Shown here: one piece after another, positions 41,381 through 50,877 of the stretch | Numbering within the stretch: position 1 is the stretch's first letter | Layout: each line of letters opens with the position of its first letter | DNA from: Deltaproteobacteria bacterium | GTDB taxonomy: Bacteria > Desulfobacterota > Binatia > UTPRO1 | Assembly (NCBI GenBank): GCA_029262315.1 | Contig: JAJCZP010000237.1 | Coordinates: 1 to 64,000 of the forward strand | DNA: 64,000 nucleotides | Direction: 5' to 3' | The notes under the pieces: model-generated | Seen by the model: only the letters and a program-made list of their open reading frames with translations | What the model was told of the DNA's origin: nothing | The model's database searches: none | Position numbers and translations under genes: made by a program

Positions 41381-42844
41381 TCAGCCTCGATACGGCAGGC
41401 CGATGACCTTCGTCTCCAGGTATTCCTCGAGGCCAGCGATCCCGTTCTCACGACCGATCCCGCTCTGACCGTAGCCACCGAAGGGAGTATCCACCGCGTA
41501 CCAATGCGCGCCGTTCACCCCGAGCGTACCGGTACGGATGCGACGCGCGACGGCCAATGCGCGCTCGTCGCTGGCACTCGCGACCGTCCCCGAGAGGCCG
41601 TAGATCGAGTCGTTGGCGATGCGGACTGCGTCATCGTCGTCATCGAAAGGAATGATCGCGAGCACGGGGCCGAACACCTCCTCTTGCGCGAGCGCCGAAC
41701 TTGGATCGACATCGGCAAAGATCGTCGGCTCGACGTAGAAGCCCTTGGGCAGATGCGCGGGCACACCGCCGCCCGTGACGAGCCGCGCCCCGCCTGCCTT
41801 CGCCTTCGCGATATGCCCGAGGACGCGCTCGCGCTGCCGCTGGCTCGCGACAGGGCCCATGAGGTGCTTGGTATCGGTCGGGTCGCCATACGCGAGCCCC
41901 TCGAACGCCCGCTTGGCCAGCGCCACACCCTCTTCATAGCGCGCGCGCGGCAACAGCAGACGGGAGGTCAGCACGCACCCCTGCCCTGCGTGAGAACACA
42001 TGACGCCGATGCCAGGAACGACCTTCTCGAAGGGAGCATCGTCGAGGACGATCGCCGCCGACTTGCCACCGAGCTCGAGAAACGTGCGCTTCACGGTCGC
42101 TGCAGCCGCGGCCATGACCTTGCGCCCGACCTCGGTCGAGCCGGTAAACGTGACGAGGTCGACGCGAGGGTCCGTCGTCAACATCTCGCCGAGCGCGGAC
42201 GAAGTTCCGGTCACGACGTTGACGACGCCCGCAGGGATATCGGTCTGCTCCGCGATGATGCGCCCAAGAATGGTGGCACTCCACGGGGTATCCGGCGCCG
42301 GCTTCAACACGACCGTACAGCCAGCGGCAAGCGCCGGACCGAGCTTGGTGAGATTCAGCGAGAACGGGAAGTTGAAGGGCGTAATCGCACCGACGACACC
42401 CGCTGGCTCACGCCGCACCAGCCGCCGTGTCCGTTTGCCCATGAAATCCATGTCCGGCATCGACGTCTCGAACGGGTAGCTCTCGGCCAGCCCGATCCAG
42501 TAGTCCATCCACTCGATCGCGGCATCGCACAGCGCCGCGTACGCGAGCAGCACGGGCGCACCGGCCTCAGCGACGATTAGCTCGCGGAGATCGTCCTTCG
42601 CCGCATCCATCGCCTCTGTGAGCTGACGCAGACAACGCGCCCGGAGGGCGTTGTCGGTGGCCCATCCAGTCTCGTCGAACGCGCGCCGCGCCGCGCCGAT
42701 CGCGCGTGCCATGTCTTCCGGCGACGAGTCGGCGGTGACACCGAGAACCTCCTCGGTGGCTGGATTGATGTTGGGATACGTCGCACCGTTCGCGGCCTCG
42801 ACGAGACGACCATCGATCAGGTTCCTGGACTCGGGGCTGATCAC
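41381..42844 (-). CDS. NAD(P)-dependent aldehyde dehydrogenase
   Basis: A 487-residue ALDH. Catalytic Cys lies in HAGQGCVLTSRLLLP, the Glu in LELGGKSA, and ITPFNFPF and FTGSTEVGRKVM bind NAD. HWYAVDTPFGGYGQSGIGREN is the conserved C-terminal segment. It follows an SDR gene by 4 bp on the same strand, so the pair can oxidise an alcohol to an acid in two steps. Relatives accept benzaldehyde- or terpene-type aldehydes, but this is only inference. Confidence 0.94.
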   Translation of the reverse strand: MISPESRNLIDGRLVEAANGATYPNINPATEEVLGVTADSSPEDMARAIGAARRAFDETGWATDNALRARCLRQLTEAMDAAKDDLRELIVAEAGAPVLLAYAALCDAAIEWMDYWIGLAESYPFETSMPDMDFMGKRTRRLVRREPAGVVGAITPFNFPFSLNLTKLGPALAAGCTVVLKPAPDTPWSATILGRIIAEQTDIPAGVVNVVTGTSSALGEMLTTDPRVDLVTFTGSTEVGRKVMAAAAATVKRTFLELGGKSAAIVLDDAPFEKVVPGIGVMCSHAGQGCVLTSRLLLPRARYEEGVALAKRAFEGLAYGDPTDTKHLMGPVASQRQRERVLGHIAKAKAGGARLVTGGGVPAHLPKGFYVEPTIFADVDPSSALAQEEVFGPVLAIIPFDDDDDAVRIANDSIYGLSGTVASASDERALAVARRIRTGTLGVNGAHWYAVDTPFGGYGQSGIGRENGIAGLEEYLETKVIGLPYRG

Positions 42845-42848
42845 GACG

Positions 42849-43598
42849 TCAGGGCCGCATGATCTGGCCGCCGTCGACGTTGACGATCTGACCGGTCACC
42901 CACGCCGAAGCGTCGGAGAGGAGAAACACACATGTCCCGACGAGATCCTCGGGTTGGCCCTGTCGGCTGAGTGGCATCTGCGAGAGAATCTCTTTCATGT
43001 ACACCTCAGGCACGATACTGCGCGAGGCTTCCGTGTCGGTTGGCCCGGGCGCGATGGCGTTGACGCGAATGTTCATCGGGCCGAGTTCGCGGGCAAGCGA
43101 CTGCGTGAGGCCGTTCACGGCGAGCTTGGCCAGTCCGTAGTAACCGACCGCCATCCACGCCGCCGTCGATGACTGATTGACGATCGCCCCGCCGCCACGT
43201 TTCTTCATCGATCGGAAGCATGCCCGTACGCACAGCAGCGCACCGTGCATATTCACGTCCATGAACTTCTTGTAGTACTCCCAATCGACGGAGATGAGCG
43301 CGTCGAGTTTCATCCCATGAAAGATCGCAGCATTGTTGACGAGAAAGTCGATGCCGCCGTAAGCATCGATCGTGGCTTGCGCCATGGCTTGCGTCGATTC
43401 TGGCGATCCGACGTCGACGTGCACGAACGTCGCGATGCCACCGGCGCCGACGATCTCGTCAGCCACCCGCCTGCCCTGCGCCTCGTTCAACTCGGCCACC
43501 ACGACGCTTGCGCCCTCGGCCGCGAGCCCCTTCGCGTAGGCCTCGCCGATGCCCTGCCCCGCACCGGTCACGATCGCTACCTTGCCCTTGAACTGCAT
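42849..43598 (-). CDS. SDR-family oxidoreductase
   Basis: A 249-residue SDR with TGAGQGIGEAYAKGL, NNAAIFHG, NQSSTAAW and YGLAKLAVNGL (YxxxK), and a NVDGGQIM end. ATG 43598 is preceded by GAGGAGAGGCGA, a strong ribosome site. It lies 4 bp upstream of the ALDH gene on the same strand, so they are probably co-translated. It probably oxidises a secondary or cyclic alcohol. Confidence 0.93.
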   Translation of the reverse strand: MQFKGKVAIVTGAGQGIGEAYAKGLAAEGASVVVAELNEAQGRRVADEIVGAGGIATFVHVDVGSPESTQAMAQATIDAYGGIDFLVNNAAIFHGMKLDALISVDWEYYKKFMDVNMHGALLCVRACFRSMKKRGGGAIVNQSSTAAWMAVGYYGLAKLAVNGLTQSLARELGPMNIRVNAIAPGPTDTEASRSIVPEVYMKEILSQMPLSRQGQPEDLVGTCVFLLSDASAWVTGQIVNVDGGQIMRP

Positions 43599-43657
43599 TC
43601 GCCTCTCCTCGTTGAAAGTCGCGCCAGCGACATGCCGGCAGATCGCGATACCCCGTG

Positions 43658-44413
43658 CTACTTGTCCGGTTTCGGCTCCGCGGGTGTCACTTGCACGATG
43701 TCGACGATCGCCTCGGCAGGCATATCGACGGCCCCCACCACCGCGGCGGCGACGGCATCGCTCTCGAGAATGTTCCAGTGGCGCAGGAATCCCCATCGCT
43801 GCCAAGATGCGATCAGACGCTCGAGCGCCTGCGGCTCCCACCCAACTCCGAACTCGCTCTTGGTCGGTCCGGGGCGGACGATGATCGAGCGCACACCCGT
43901 GCCTTCGAGATCCATCCGGAGCGTTTGCGCGACGCCCTCGACGCCTGCCTTCGAGGCCGTGTAACCGAGTTGCATCGGACGCGGCGCGATCACGTTCATC
44001 GAGCTGATGAACACGAGGTCGCCCTGGCCGCGCTCGATCATCGCGGGAATCGCACGCCGTGCGATCAGGATCGGCCCGAGCAGGTTGGTGTCGAGCTCCA
44101 GGCGAATCTCGTCGATAGCAATCTCGTGCAGCAGCCCCGGCCGCCCAAGCCCCGCGTTGCTGACGACGAGATCGACCGGGCCGAACCCGCGCTCGGTGGC
44201 CGTGAAGAAAGCGTCGACCGACGCCGGCTCGCGCACGTCGAGTGGGTGCGCCAGGGCCCGCCCCCCCGCCGATTCAACCTCCGCTGCGACCGCCTCGAGA
44301 CGATCCGCCCGCCGCGCCCCAAGCCCGACCGACCATCCCCGAGCTCCGAAGGCGCGTGCGATACCGGCGCCGATGCCCGACGAGGCACCGGTCACGATCG
44401 CGGTGCGCGTCAT
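43658..44413 (-). CDS. SDR-family oxidoreductase
   Basis: A 251-residue SDR. The cofactor loop is TGASSGIGAGIA, followed by SNAGLGRP, FISSMNVI and YTASKAGVEG. The C-terminus from about residue 205 is atypical, with FLRHWNILESDAVAAAVVGA and an end PAEPKPDK. Its start overlaps the stop of the P450 gene (ATGA), so it is made with it. A P450 hydroxylates and the SDR may oxidise the alcohol made. Confidence 0.92.
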   Translation of the reverse strand: MTRTAIVTGASSGIGAGIARAFGARGWSVGLGARRADRLEAVAAEVESAGGRALAHPLDVREPASVDAFFTATERGFGPVDLVVSNAGLGRPGLLHEIAIDEIRLELDTNLLGPILIARRAIPAMIERGQGDLVFISSMNVIAPRPMQLGYTASKAGVEGVAQTLRMDLEGTGVRSIIVRPGPTKSEFGVGWEPQALERLIASWQRWGFLRHWNILESDAVAAAVVGAVDMPAEAIVDIVQVTPAEPKPDK

Positions 44414-45597
44414 GGGCGGGGAAACTCGATCGGCATGGACGCGTAGCCTCGCACGTTCACGGAATGCACACGGACGAGCTGTGCGAAATCGATCTCGTAG
44501 TCGGGCACACGCGCGTGAATCTCTTCGAGCGCGACGCGTGCCTCCAGCCGCGCGAGCGACGCCCCCAGGCAGAAATGGGTCCCGTGCCCGAAGGACAGCA
44601 TCGCGGTGGTATCGCGGGTGATGTCGTAGCGATCGCCGTCGACGAACACCCGATCGTCGCGATTGCCGGAGCCGACCAGTAGCACGACCCGATCACCGCC
44701 GCGCATCGTCTGCCCATGCAACTCCACGTCCTCGGTGAGCGTCCGTGCCAACGCCTGCGTGGAGTTGTCGTAGCGCAGCGTCTCCTCCACCCAGCGCGGA
44801 ATCAACGCGGGATCCGCCCGCACGCGCTGGCGTTCGCCATCGTTCTTCGCCAACCAGTACAGCGCGTTCCCGAGCAGCTTCGTCGTCGTCTCGTTCCCGG
44901 CGATGATCATCAAAAAGAGAAAGGCCACGACGTCGTCGGTCGTCAGTCGATCGTCGTTGATCTCGGCGGCAAGTAGGGCGCCGGTGAGATCGTCATGAGG
45001 CTGACGGGCGCGGTCGGCCACCATTTTGGAGAAATAGCCGAAGATGTTTGCGGCGGCCTCCATCCCAGCGGGCGGCACGTCCATCATGCCGTCTTCCCTA
45101 TGGACGACGAGATCGGCCCAGGTCCGCAGCATGTCGCGGTCGGCCTCGGGCACTCCCAGCATCTCGCTGATCACGTCCATCGGCAGCTTGCCGGCGAAGT
45201 CCCGAATGAAATCGCACCGACCGTCGGCAACAAAGCGCTCGATATGACTGATCGAGATCTCCCGAACACGGGCCTCGAGCTGCGCGACCCGGCGCGGCGT
45301 GAAGCCGCGCGACACCAACGCGCGCATACGCGTGTGTTGCGGCGGATCCATCGCAAGAAACGACATCGTGGCGCGCGCCCCCGGGTGCGAAGAGGTCGGA
45401 TCCAGCGACACGCCGTTCATGTTCGAGAATCGCGCTGGATCGCGAAATCCTGCCAACACATCCGCATGGCGGGACAAGGCCCAGAAGCCGATCTCCTCGT
45501 TCCGATAGACCGGAGCCTCATCACGCAGGGCACGATAGATCGGATACGGATCTTCGTGGCTCTCATACGCGTAGGGATTGTACTCGATCGTCGCCAT
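44410..45597 (-). CDS. Cytochrome P450
   Basis: A 395-residue class I-type soluble P450. The heme-binding Cys343 is in FGHGTHFCLGASLAR. The I-helix oxygen-activation motif is AGNETTT, the K-helix ExxR is in EETLR, and MDPPQHTRMRALV is the C-helix. Such P450s hydroxylate lipids, terpenes or steroids using ferredoxin; no ferredoxin gene is next to it. ATG 45597 is chosen, though an in-frame ATG at 45618 exists. It is divergent from a dehydrogenase-TetR operon, with a palindrome between them. Confidence 0.95.
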   Translation of the reverse strand: MATIEYNPYAYESHEDPYPIYRALRDEAPVYRNEEIGFWALSRHADVLAGFRDPARFSNMNGVSLDPTSSHPGARATMSFLAMDPPQHTRMRALVSRGFTPRRVAQLEARVREISISHIERFVADGRCDFIRDFAGKLPMDVISEMLGVPEADRDMLRTWADLVVHREDGMMDVPPAGMEAAANIFGYFSKMVADRARQPHDDLTGALLAAEINDDRLTTDDVVAFLFLMIIAGNETTTKLLGNALYWLAKNDGERQRVRADPALIPRWVEETLRYDNSTQALARTLTEDVELHGQTMRGGDRVVLLVGSGNRDDRVFVDGDRYDITRDTTAMLSFGHGTHFCLGASLARLEARVALEEIHARVPDYEIDFAQLVRVHSVNVRGYASMPIEFPRP

Positions 45598-45625
45598 GCG
45601 CCTGCGGGCATACCCCATTTACATA

Positions 45626-45640
45626 TTGCCTACAAGGCAA
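45626..45640. promoter_or_regulatory. TTGCCT-N3-AGGCAA operator-like palindrome
   Basis: Perfect 6-bp arms with a 3-bp spacer, in the 65-bp divergent region between the P450 and the 3-hydroxyacid dehydrogenase-type genes. A TetR-family gene is the second gene of the plus-strand unit. The size and symmetry fit a TetR operator that could control both directions. Confidence 0.6.
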
Positions 45641-45662
45641 ATTGTGAGTATCGTCCCCCGCC

Positions 45663-46526
45663 ATGACGATCCGGGCAGGCTTCGTAGGACTGGGACACAT
45701 CGGACAGCCAATGGCACGCCGCCTCGTCGAGGGCGGCCTCGCGACGCGGGTGTTCGATGTCGTCGAGACCGCCGTCGCCCCACTCGTGACCGCAGGCGCC
45801 ACCCCCGCCGCATCCGCACGTGAAGTCGCCGCCGAAGCGGATGTGATCGGCGTCTGCGTCCGCGACGATGCCGAAGTGTGGGCCGCCGTCCTCGGCGAGA
45901 CCGGCATCCTCGCCGGTGCGCAGCGCGGCAGTGTGATCGCGATCCACAGCACGATTCTTCCGCGGACCGTCCGCGAACTCGGTGCCGCGGCTGCGGCGCG
46001 GGGCGTGGGGGTCGTCGATGCCTGCATCACTGGGGGCCCCACGGGGGCGACCAACGGAACGCTCACCTACATGGTCGGGGGAGACGCCGCCCACGTCGAA
46101 CACTGTCGACCGGCGTTCGAGACATCGGCCGCAAAGATCGTCCACACGGGAGAACTCGGCACCGGCGCTGCGACCAAGCTCTGCAACAACCTGATGACCT
46201 ACCTTGGCTTCCTGTCCGCTTTCGAAGCGACATTGCTGGCCCGCCGTTCGGGCCTGTCCGAGGACAAGCTCGAAGAGGTCACCCGATCGAACGGCAACAT
46301 GAACGATCAGATGGGGATGTTCCTGTCCCTGCATCGGCTACCAGCAGCACAACGGGCTGACGCTGGACTTCAGGAACTGCTCCGCGGGTACACCCTGCTC
46401 GCCGAGAAGGACCTGGCAGTGACCCTCGCCTTCGCACGCGAGCATGGCGTCGCACTACCCGGCACCGCCCTCTGCCAGCAACTGATGGCACGCGTTTACG
46501 GTCTCGACGACGAGAACCGCAGATGA
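45663..46526 (+). CDS. NAD(P)-dependent beta-hydroxyacid dehydrogenase family protein
   Basis: A 287-residue member of the 3-hydroxyisobutyrate dehydrogenase/6-phosphogluconate dehydrogenase family. It starts VGLGHIGQPMA, has the substrate loop DACITGGPTGATNGTLTYMV, and the catalytic lysine in GAATKLCNNLMTYLG. It would oxidise a beta-hydroxyacid in the cytoplasm. Its ATG overlaps the downstream TetR gene at the end (ATGA), and the upstream palindrome at 45626 lies 23 bp from its start. Confidence 0.9.
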   Translation: MTIRAGFVGLGHIGQPMARRLVEGGLATRVFDVVETAVAPLVTAGATPAASAREVAAEADVIGVCVRDDAEVWAAVLGETGILAGAQRGSVIAIHSTILPRTVRELGAAAAARGVGVVDACITGGPTGATNGTLTYMVGGDAAHVEHCRPAFETSAAKIVHTGELGTGAATKLCNNLMTYLGFLSAFEATLLARRSGLSEDKLEEVTRSNGNMNDQMGMFLSLHRLPAAQRADAGLQELLRGYTLLAEKDLAVTLAFAREHGVALPGTALCQQLMARVYGLDDENRR

Positions 46527-47167
46527 CCAAGGCCGCGGCCAGGCTCGAGCTGCCGGTCCCACCACGCGCGCGGCGTTCGCACGCGGAGCGCACGACCGAA
46601 ACCCGTGCCAAGATCATTGCGGCTGTCGTCGACAGCATCGCAGCCATCGGCTTCCAACGCACGACCGCCCAGGAGATCGCGCGCCGGGCCGGCGTCACGT
46701 GGGGCGCAGTCCAACACCACTTTGGGGGCAAGGACGAGCTCCTCATCGCGGTGCTCGAAGAGTCGTTCAATCGCTTCGCGGAGCGCCTCGACGATGTGTC
46801 TCTCGAGGGAAGCGATCTGGCGACCCGCGCCGCGCTCTTCGTCGACCGTGCATGGGCGCACTTTCGCAGTCACCACTACCGTTCGTCCTTCGAAATCCTG
46901 CTCAATCACCTCGGACGCGCGGCGGAACCCGCCGACGCCGACTGGCGTACACGCATGGCCCGAGCCTGGGACCGTGTTTGGACCCGTATCTTCGCCGACT
47001 CGCCGCTCCCCAGGCAACAGAGCCTGGCCCTGCAGCATTTCACGATCTCGGCGCTCTCCGGGCTCGCCTCGACCTCGATGCTTGGGGGTACGCGCGCCGC
47101 GACGCCAAAGCGTCAACTCGAACTTTTGAAACGTACGCTCGCCCGAGAGCTCCGTACGGCGCGATAG
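46523..47167 (+). CDS. TetR-family transcriptional regulator
   Basis: A 214-residue repressor-type protein. The helix-turn-helix lies at about residues 28-74 (KIIAAVVDSIAAIGFQRTTA, then IARRAGVTWGAVQHHFGGKD). The C-terminal ligand domain is TetR-like but not assignable to a specific ligand class. The first 25 residues are a basic, Arg-rich extension. It overlaps the upstream dehydrogenase gene by ATGA, and probably acts on the palindrome at 45626. Confidence 0.93.
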   Translation: MTKAAARLELPVPPRARRSHAERTTETRAKIIAAVVDSIAAIGFQRTTAQEIARRAGVTWGAVQHHFGGKDELLIAVLEESFNRFAERLDDVSLEGSDLATRAALFVDRAWAHFRSHHYRSSFEILLNHLGRAAEPADADWRTRMARAWDRVWTRIFADSPLPRQQSLALQHFTISALSGLASTSMLGGTRAATPKRQLELLKRTLARELRTAR

Positions 47168-47253
47168 CGCGTCCACCATTCCACCGGATCGCACCTCGGG
47201 CGCGGCGACGAGGCGGATTGACGGGCGGACAGCGCTTCGACTACCGAGTCGCC

Positions 47254-48537
47254 ATGCGCACCGCACCGCTCTACCGCTCTCGTCCCGGGGGCTTTCAGAT
47301 CCAAGCCGCGTCCATGCCCGCCGCCCGTGAGATCCGCGACGGCATCTTCGTCTCGGAGGGACTCTCGAATACCTTTCTCGTCACGACCCCGGAGGGGCGG
47401 GTCGTCATCAACACCGGCATGGGCTTCGAGGCGCCGATCCACAAACGCAACTACGACGCGGTGGACACGAGTGCCCTTCGGTACATCCTGTTGACCCAGG
47501 GCCATGTCGATCATGTTGGCGGCGTCGATCTATTTCGCGAGCCGGGGACCGAGGTCGTCGCACAGGCTGGCAACAGGGCGCATCAGGCCGACGACGCGCG
47601 CATCGCGTCCTTCAGGGCGGCACGAAGCTGGTTCGCGTTCGCCGGAGTCATCGCGAAGGCACTCGATCAGGCGAAAGCTCTCGGCGGCCCAACGACCCAA
47701 GCGAAACCCGAGCCCACGATCACCTTCGAAGACCGCCATGAGTTCGTGCTCGGCGGACAGCGCTTCGAACTGATCGCGACGCCAGGCGGCGAGACCCTCG
47801 ACTCGATGGTGATCTGGCTCCCGGATCGCAGGATCTGCTTTGCGGGCAATCTGTTCAGTGCGCTCTTCGGCCACATCCCCAACTTGGTGACGATTCGGGG
47901 CGACCGGTACCGCGATGCCCTGCGGTTCGTCGACTCGCTGGACACCGTGATGGCGCTCGAGCCCGAGCTTCTCCTCGTTGGCCACCACGGTCCGGTGGAG
48001 GGCGCGGCTCTTATCCACGCCGAACTGACACGCCTCCGGGCCGCCACCCTCTACGTCCACGACCGAACCGTGGAGGGGATGAACGCGCACACGGACCTCT
48101 ACACGTTGATGCAGGACATCAGGCTCCCGCCCGAGCTCGAAGTCGGCGAAGGGTACGGCAAGGTATCGTGGGACGTGCGTGCGATCTGGGAGACCTACGC
48201 CGGCTGGTTCCATCACCTGTCGACAACCGAGCTGTACCCGGACTCTCCGACCGACATTCACGGTGATCTCGTCGAGCTTGCGGGCGGCGTCGACGCGATC
48301 GCCGCCCGCGCCCGCCAGCGCCTGACCGCGGGGCATGCCGTCCAGGCCATCCGGCTCACCGAGATCGCGCGGTCCGCCGACCCCACGCACCACGAGGCAC
48401 TCACGGTCAGCCTTGCCGCTCACGAGCAACTGGACCGAGAGAGCGAGAACTTCTGGCTCTCGTCCTGGCTCTGCCACCAAGCCGCGGAGCTGAGAAAACT
48501 GCTTGGTCAGGAACCACCGCCCACGGGGAAAGCGTGA
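47254..48537 (+). CDS. MBL-fold hydrolase, alkyl sulfatase-like, with altered metal motif
   Basis: A 427-residue protein of the metallo-beta-lactamase superfamily. The core motif reads LTQGHVDHVGG (Q82, H84, D86, H87), so the first His of the HxHxDH motif is Gln. GHHGPVEG provides a later His. The C-terminal part (DSPTDIHGDLVELAGGVDAI and AIRLTEIARSADPTHHEAL) resembles the dimerisation domain of SDS-type alkyl sulfatases. Either it hydrolyses a sulfate or ester with a modified metal site, or it has lost one metal. A GTGA overlap couples it to the following sulfotransferase gene. Confidence 0.82.
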   Translation: MRTAPLYRSRPGGFQIQAASMPAAREIRDGIFVSEGLSNTFLVTTPEGRVVINTGMGFEAPIHKRNYDAVDTSALRYILLTQGHVDHVGGVDLFREPGTEVVAQAGNRAHQADDARIASFRAARSWFAFAGVIAKALDQAKALGGPTTQAKPEPTITFEDRHEFVLGGQRFELIATPGGETLDSMVIWLPDRRICFAGNLFSALFGHIPNLVTIRGDRYRDALRFVDSLDTVMALEPELLLVGHHGPVEGAALIHAELTRLRAATLYVHDRTVEGMNAHTDLYTLMQDIRLPPELEVGEGYGKVSWDVRAIWETYAGWFHHLSTTELYPDSPTDIHGDLVELAGGVDAIAARARQRLTAGHAVQAIRLTEIARSADPTHHEALTVSLAAHEQLDRESENFWLSSWLCHQAAELRKLLGQEPPPTGKA

Positions 48538-49802
48538 CCGCCAAACAATCGGCGCCAGACATCCGGATCGACGATCTCGCACGCCCGGTACTCTCCTCGA
48601 TCCAAGCGCTGGCAACGGCGGGCGCGGCGAAGATCCCCGTCGACTTCGACATGGAGGCGATCCTCGAGCAGGCACGACGTGAGACCGGCCTGACCGATTT
48701 CGGCAGCAACGACTTCGAGGAGCGACTGAAGGTCTGGCTCCTGGCCGTCGACGACGACACCGAGCTCGGCGCGGTGGGTCGGGTAGGCGCCCACCGGAAC
48801 ATCGTCCGCTACGCGAAAAACCGACTCCGCTTCGAGGATCTGCTCGCGCGCCATCCCGAGATCCTCGACGAAACAATCACGCACCCCATCATCATCGCCG
48901 GCCTACCCCGCTCGGGCACGACGCATCTGCTGAACCTGATCGCGGCCGACACCCGTCTGCGCTCGCTACCGTATTGGGAAAGCCTCGAGCCCTTCCCAAT
49001 CCCCGGTGAGTCGGCAGGGGACGACGGCGTCGACCCGCGGCTCGCACGCTGCCGCGAACACTACGCGCAACAAGATCTCATCATGCCGCTGCTCAAGAAC
49101 ATGCACGACATGGCGCCAGAACATGTCCACGAGGAGATCGAGCTCCAGTGCCTCGATTTCTCCTCGTACGAACTCGAGTGGACGGCGACGGTCCCGCGCT
49201 GGCGCGACTACTACCTCACCCACGATCAACGCCCATCGTACGCGTACATGAAGAACGTCTTGAAAGCCCTGCAGTGGCTCCGTGGACCACGACGCTGGGT
49301 GCTGAAGTCACCGCAGCATATGGAGCAGCTCGGGCCGCTCATCGACACCTTTCCCGACGCGACCGTGGCCATCACGCACCGCGACCCCGTCTCGGTCATC
49401 GCCTCCGCGGTGACAATGTTGTGCTACGGCGATCGCGTCCGGCGCACACGCGTCGATCCGCCTGCGGTCGCCGCATACTGGATCGATCGGGTCGAAGCGC
49501 TGCTGCGTGCGTGCGTGCGTGATCGAGACCAGATTGCACCCGGCCAAAGCATCGATGTCCGCTTCCACGAGTTCATGGCCGACGACATCGCCACGGTGGA
49601 GCGCATCTACATGCTCGCCGGGCTCGCAATGACGACGCACGCTCGCGCCGAACTCGAAACGCACATGGCCGCCAACCCACGCGGCAAGCATGGGCGCATC
49701 GTCTATGACCTGGAGGCCGATTTCGGCGTCGAGCGTGACGCGCTCCGTGAGCGCTTCCGATTCTACTTCGATCGCTTCGGGATACGGGTCGAGGGTCGAT
49801 AG
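48534..49802 (+). CDS. PAPS-type sulfotransferase family protein
   Basis: A 422-residue sulfotransferase. The 5'-phosphosulfate-binding loop GLPRSGTTHLLN is at 123-134, and a 3'-phosphate-binding-type segment is in ITHRDPVSVIASAVTM. The C-terminal half contains YDLEADFGVERDALRERF. Relatives in actinobacteria transfer sulfate from PAPS to lipids, glycolipids or other acceptors. It is coupled to the MBL gene by a GTGA overlap, so acceptor or sulfate-ester turnover may be shared. The acceptor is unknown. Confidence 0.9.
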   Translation: MTAKQSAPDIRIDDLARPVLSSIQALATAGAAKIPVDFDMEAILEQARRETGLTDFGSNDFEERLKVWLLAVDDDTELGAVGRVGAHRNIVRYAKNRLRFEDLLARHPEILDETITHPIIIAGLPRSGTTHLLNLIAADTRLRSLPYWESLEPFPIPGESAGDDGVDPRLARCREHYAQQDLIMPLLKNMHDMAPEHVHEEIELQCLDFSSYELEWTATVPRWRDYYLTHDQRPSYAYMKNVLKALQWLRGPRRWVLKSPQHMEQLGPLIDTFPDATVAITHRDPVSVIASAVTMLCYGDRVRRTRVDPPAVAAYWIDRVEALLRACVRDRDQIAPGQSIDVRFHEFMADDIATVERIYMLAGLAMTTHARAELETHMAANPRGKHGRIVYDLEADFGVERDALRERFRFYFDRFGIRVEGR

Positions 49803-49854
49803 CGAGACCGGAGTCCGTTGGACATCGCGGGATTGATGATCGAGAACATGCCCC

Positions 49855-50877
49855 ATGAGCCGTGACCTGAAACTCGCCTTCGTCGGCTGCGGCGCCATCG
49901 CCGAGATGCACCTGATGGGCATCAAGGAGGCCGCGCCCGACATCCGTATCACCGCGGCGATCGACCCGGTCGCCGCGCGCGCCGAGGCCATGGCGAAGCG
50001 CACCGGGGCGACACCGTACACCTCGCTCGCCGACGGCCTCGCCCAGGGCGATTTCGACGCCGTTGATCTCATGCTCCCCCATCACCTCCACGAGGACGTC
50101 GCGCTGGAATCGTTCGCAGCGGGCAAACACGTGCTGTTGGAGAAGCCGATGGCGCTCACGCCGGAGAGCTGCGACCGCATCCTCGCGAGCGCCCGTGCGG
50201 CAGGTACGGTCTTCATGGTCGCCGAGAATGCGCAGTACTGGCCCGAGGTCGTACGCGCGAAGGAGTTGCTCGACGCCGGCGCCATCGGCGAGGTAGTCAC
50301 AGCGCGCGCGACGGTCAACGCGCCCCTCGATCGCACGAGCCCATTCTATGCCGGCGCCCGTCCGTGGCGATTCGACAAACGCTCGACGGGTGGCGGCATC
50401 AGCCTCGACGTCGGGTCACACTGGATTCGACCCCTCCGGATGTGGCTCGGCGAGATCGACGAAGCGATTGCCGCGCTCGACTACCCGGCCAAAGAAATGG
50501 AAGGCGAATCGCTGGTGCGAGCACTCTTTCGCTTCCGCTCGGGGACCATTGCGACGTTCGACGCCGGCATGCTTCCCGGCACCGTGTTCGGCCCGGAAGT
50601 CTTGTTCCGTATCACCGGCACGGGAGGCGAGATCGTGATCGAGAGTCACGCGGGCGGGCGGCTGGCCCTGTACGACAGCGAGCACCCCAAGGGGCTAAAG
50701 GAGGAGGCCCGCGGGTACCTCCACTCGTACGGCCCGGAGTTCGCCGACTTCGCAAGCGCGGTGCTCCACGGGACACCGCTCGCGGCGGGCCCGGAGCAGG
50801 CGATCGGTGAGCTCCGGACGGCACTCGCGATGTATCGATCCGCGGACAGCAAGCAATGGGAGAAGGTGTGGGAATGA
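49855..50877 (+). CDS. Gfo/Idh/MocA-family oxidoreductase
   Basis: A 340-residue NAD(P)-dependent oxidoreductase. LAFVGCGAIAEMHLMG is the Rossmann motif, EKPMALTPESCDRI holds the catalytic lysine of EKP, and GGGISLDVGSHWIRPLRMWLG is the C-terminal domain. The ATG at 49855 follows an AACATGCCCC region without a strong ribosome site. It is coupled to the SDR gene by an ATGA overlap. It may oxidise a sugar-like or cyclic polyol; the exact substrate is unknown. Confidence 0.93.
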   Translation: MSRDLKLAFVGCGAIAEMHLMGIKEAAPDIRITAAIDPVAARAEAMAKRTGATPYTSLADGLAQGDFDAVDLMLPHHLHEDVALESFAAGKHVLLEKPMALTPESCDRILASARAAGTVFMVAENAQYWPEVVRAKELLDAGAIGEVVTARATVNAPLDRTSPFYAGARPWRFDKRSTGGGISLDVGSHWIRPLRMWLGEIDEAIAALDYPAKEMEGESLVRALFRFRSGTIATFDAGMLPGTVFGPEVLFRITGTGGEIVIESHAGGRLALYDSEHPKGLKEEARGYLHSYGPEFADFASAVLHGTPLAAGPEQAIGELRTALAMYRSADSKQWEKVWE

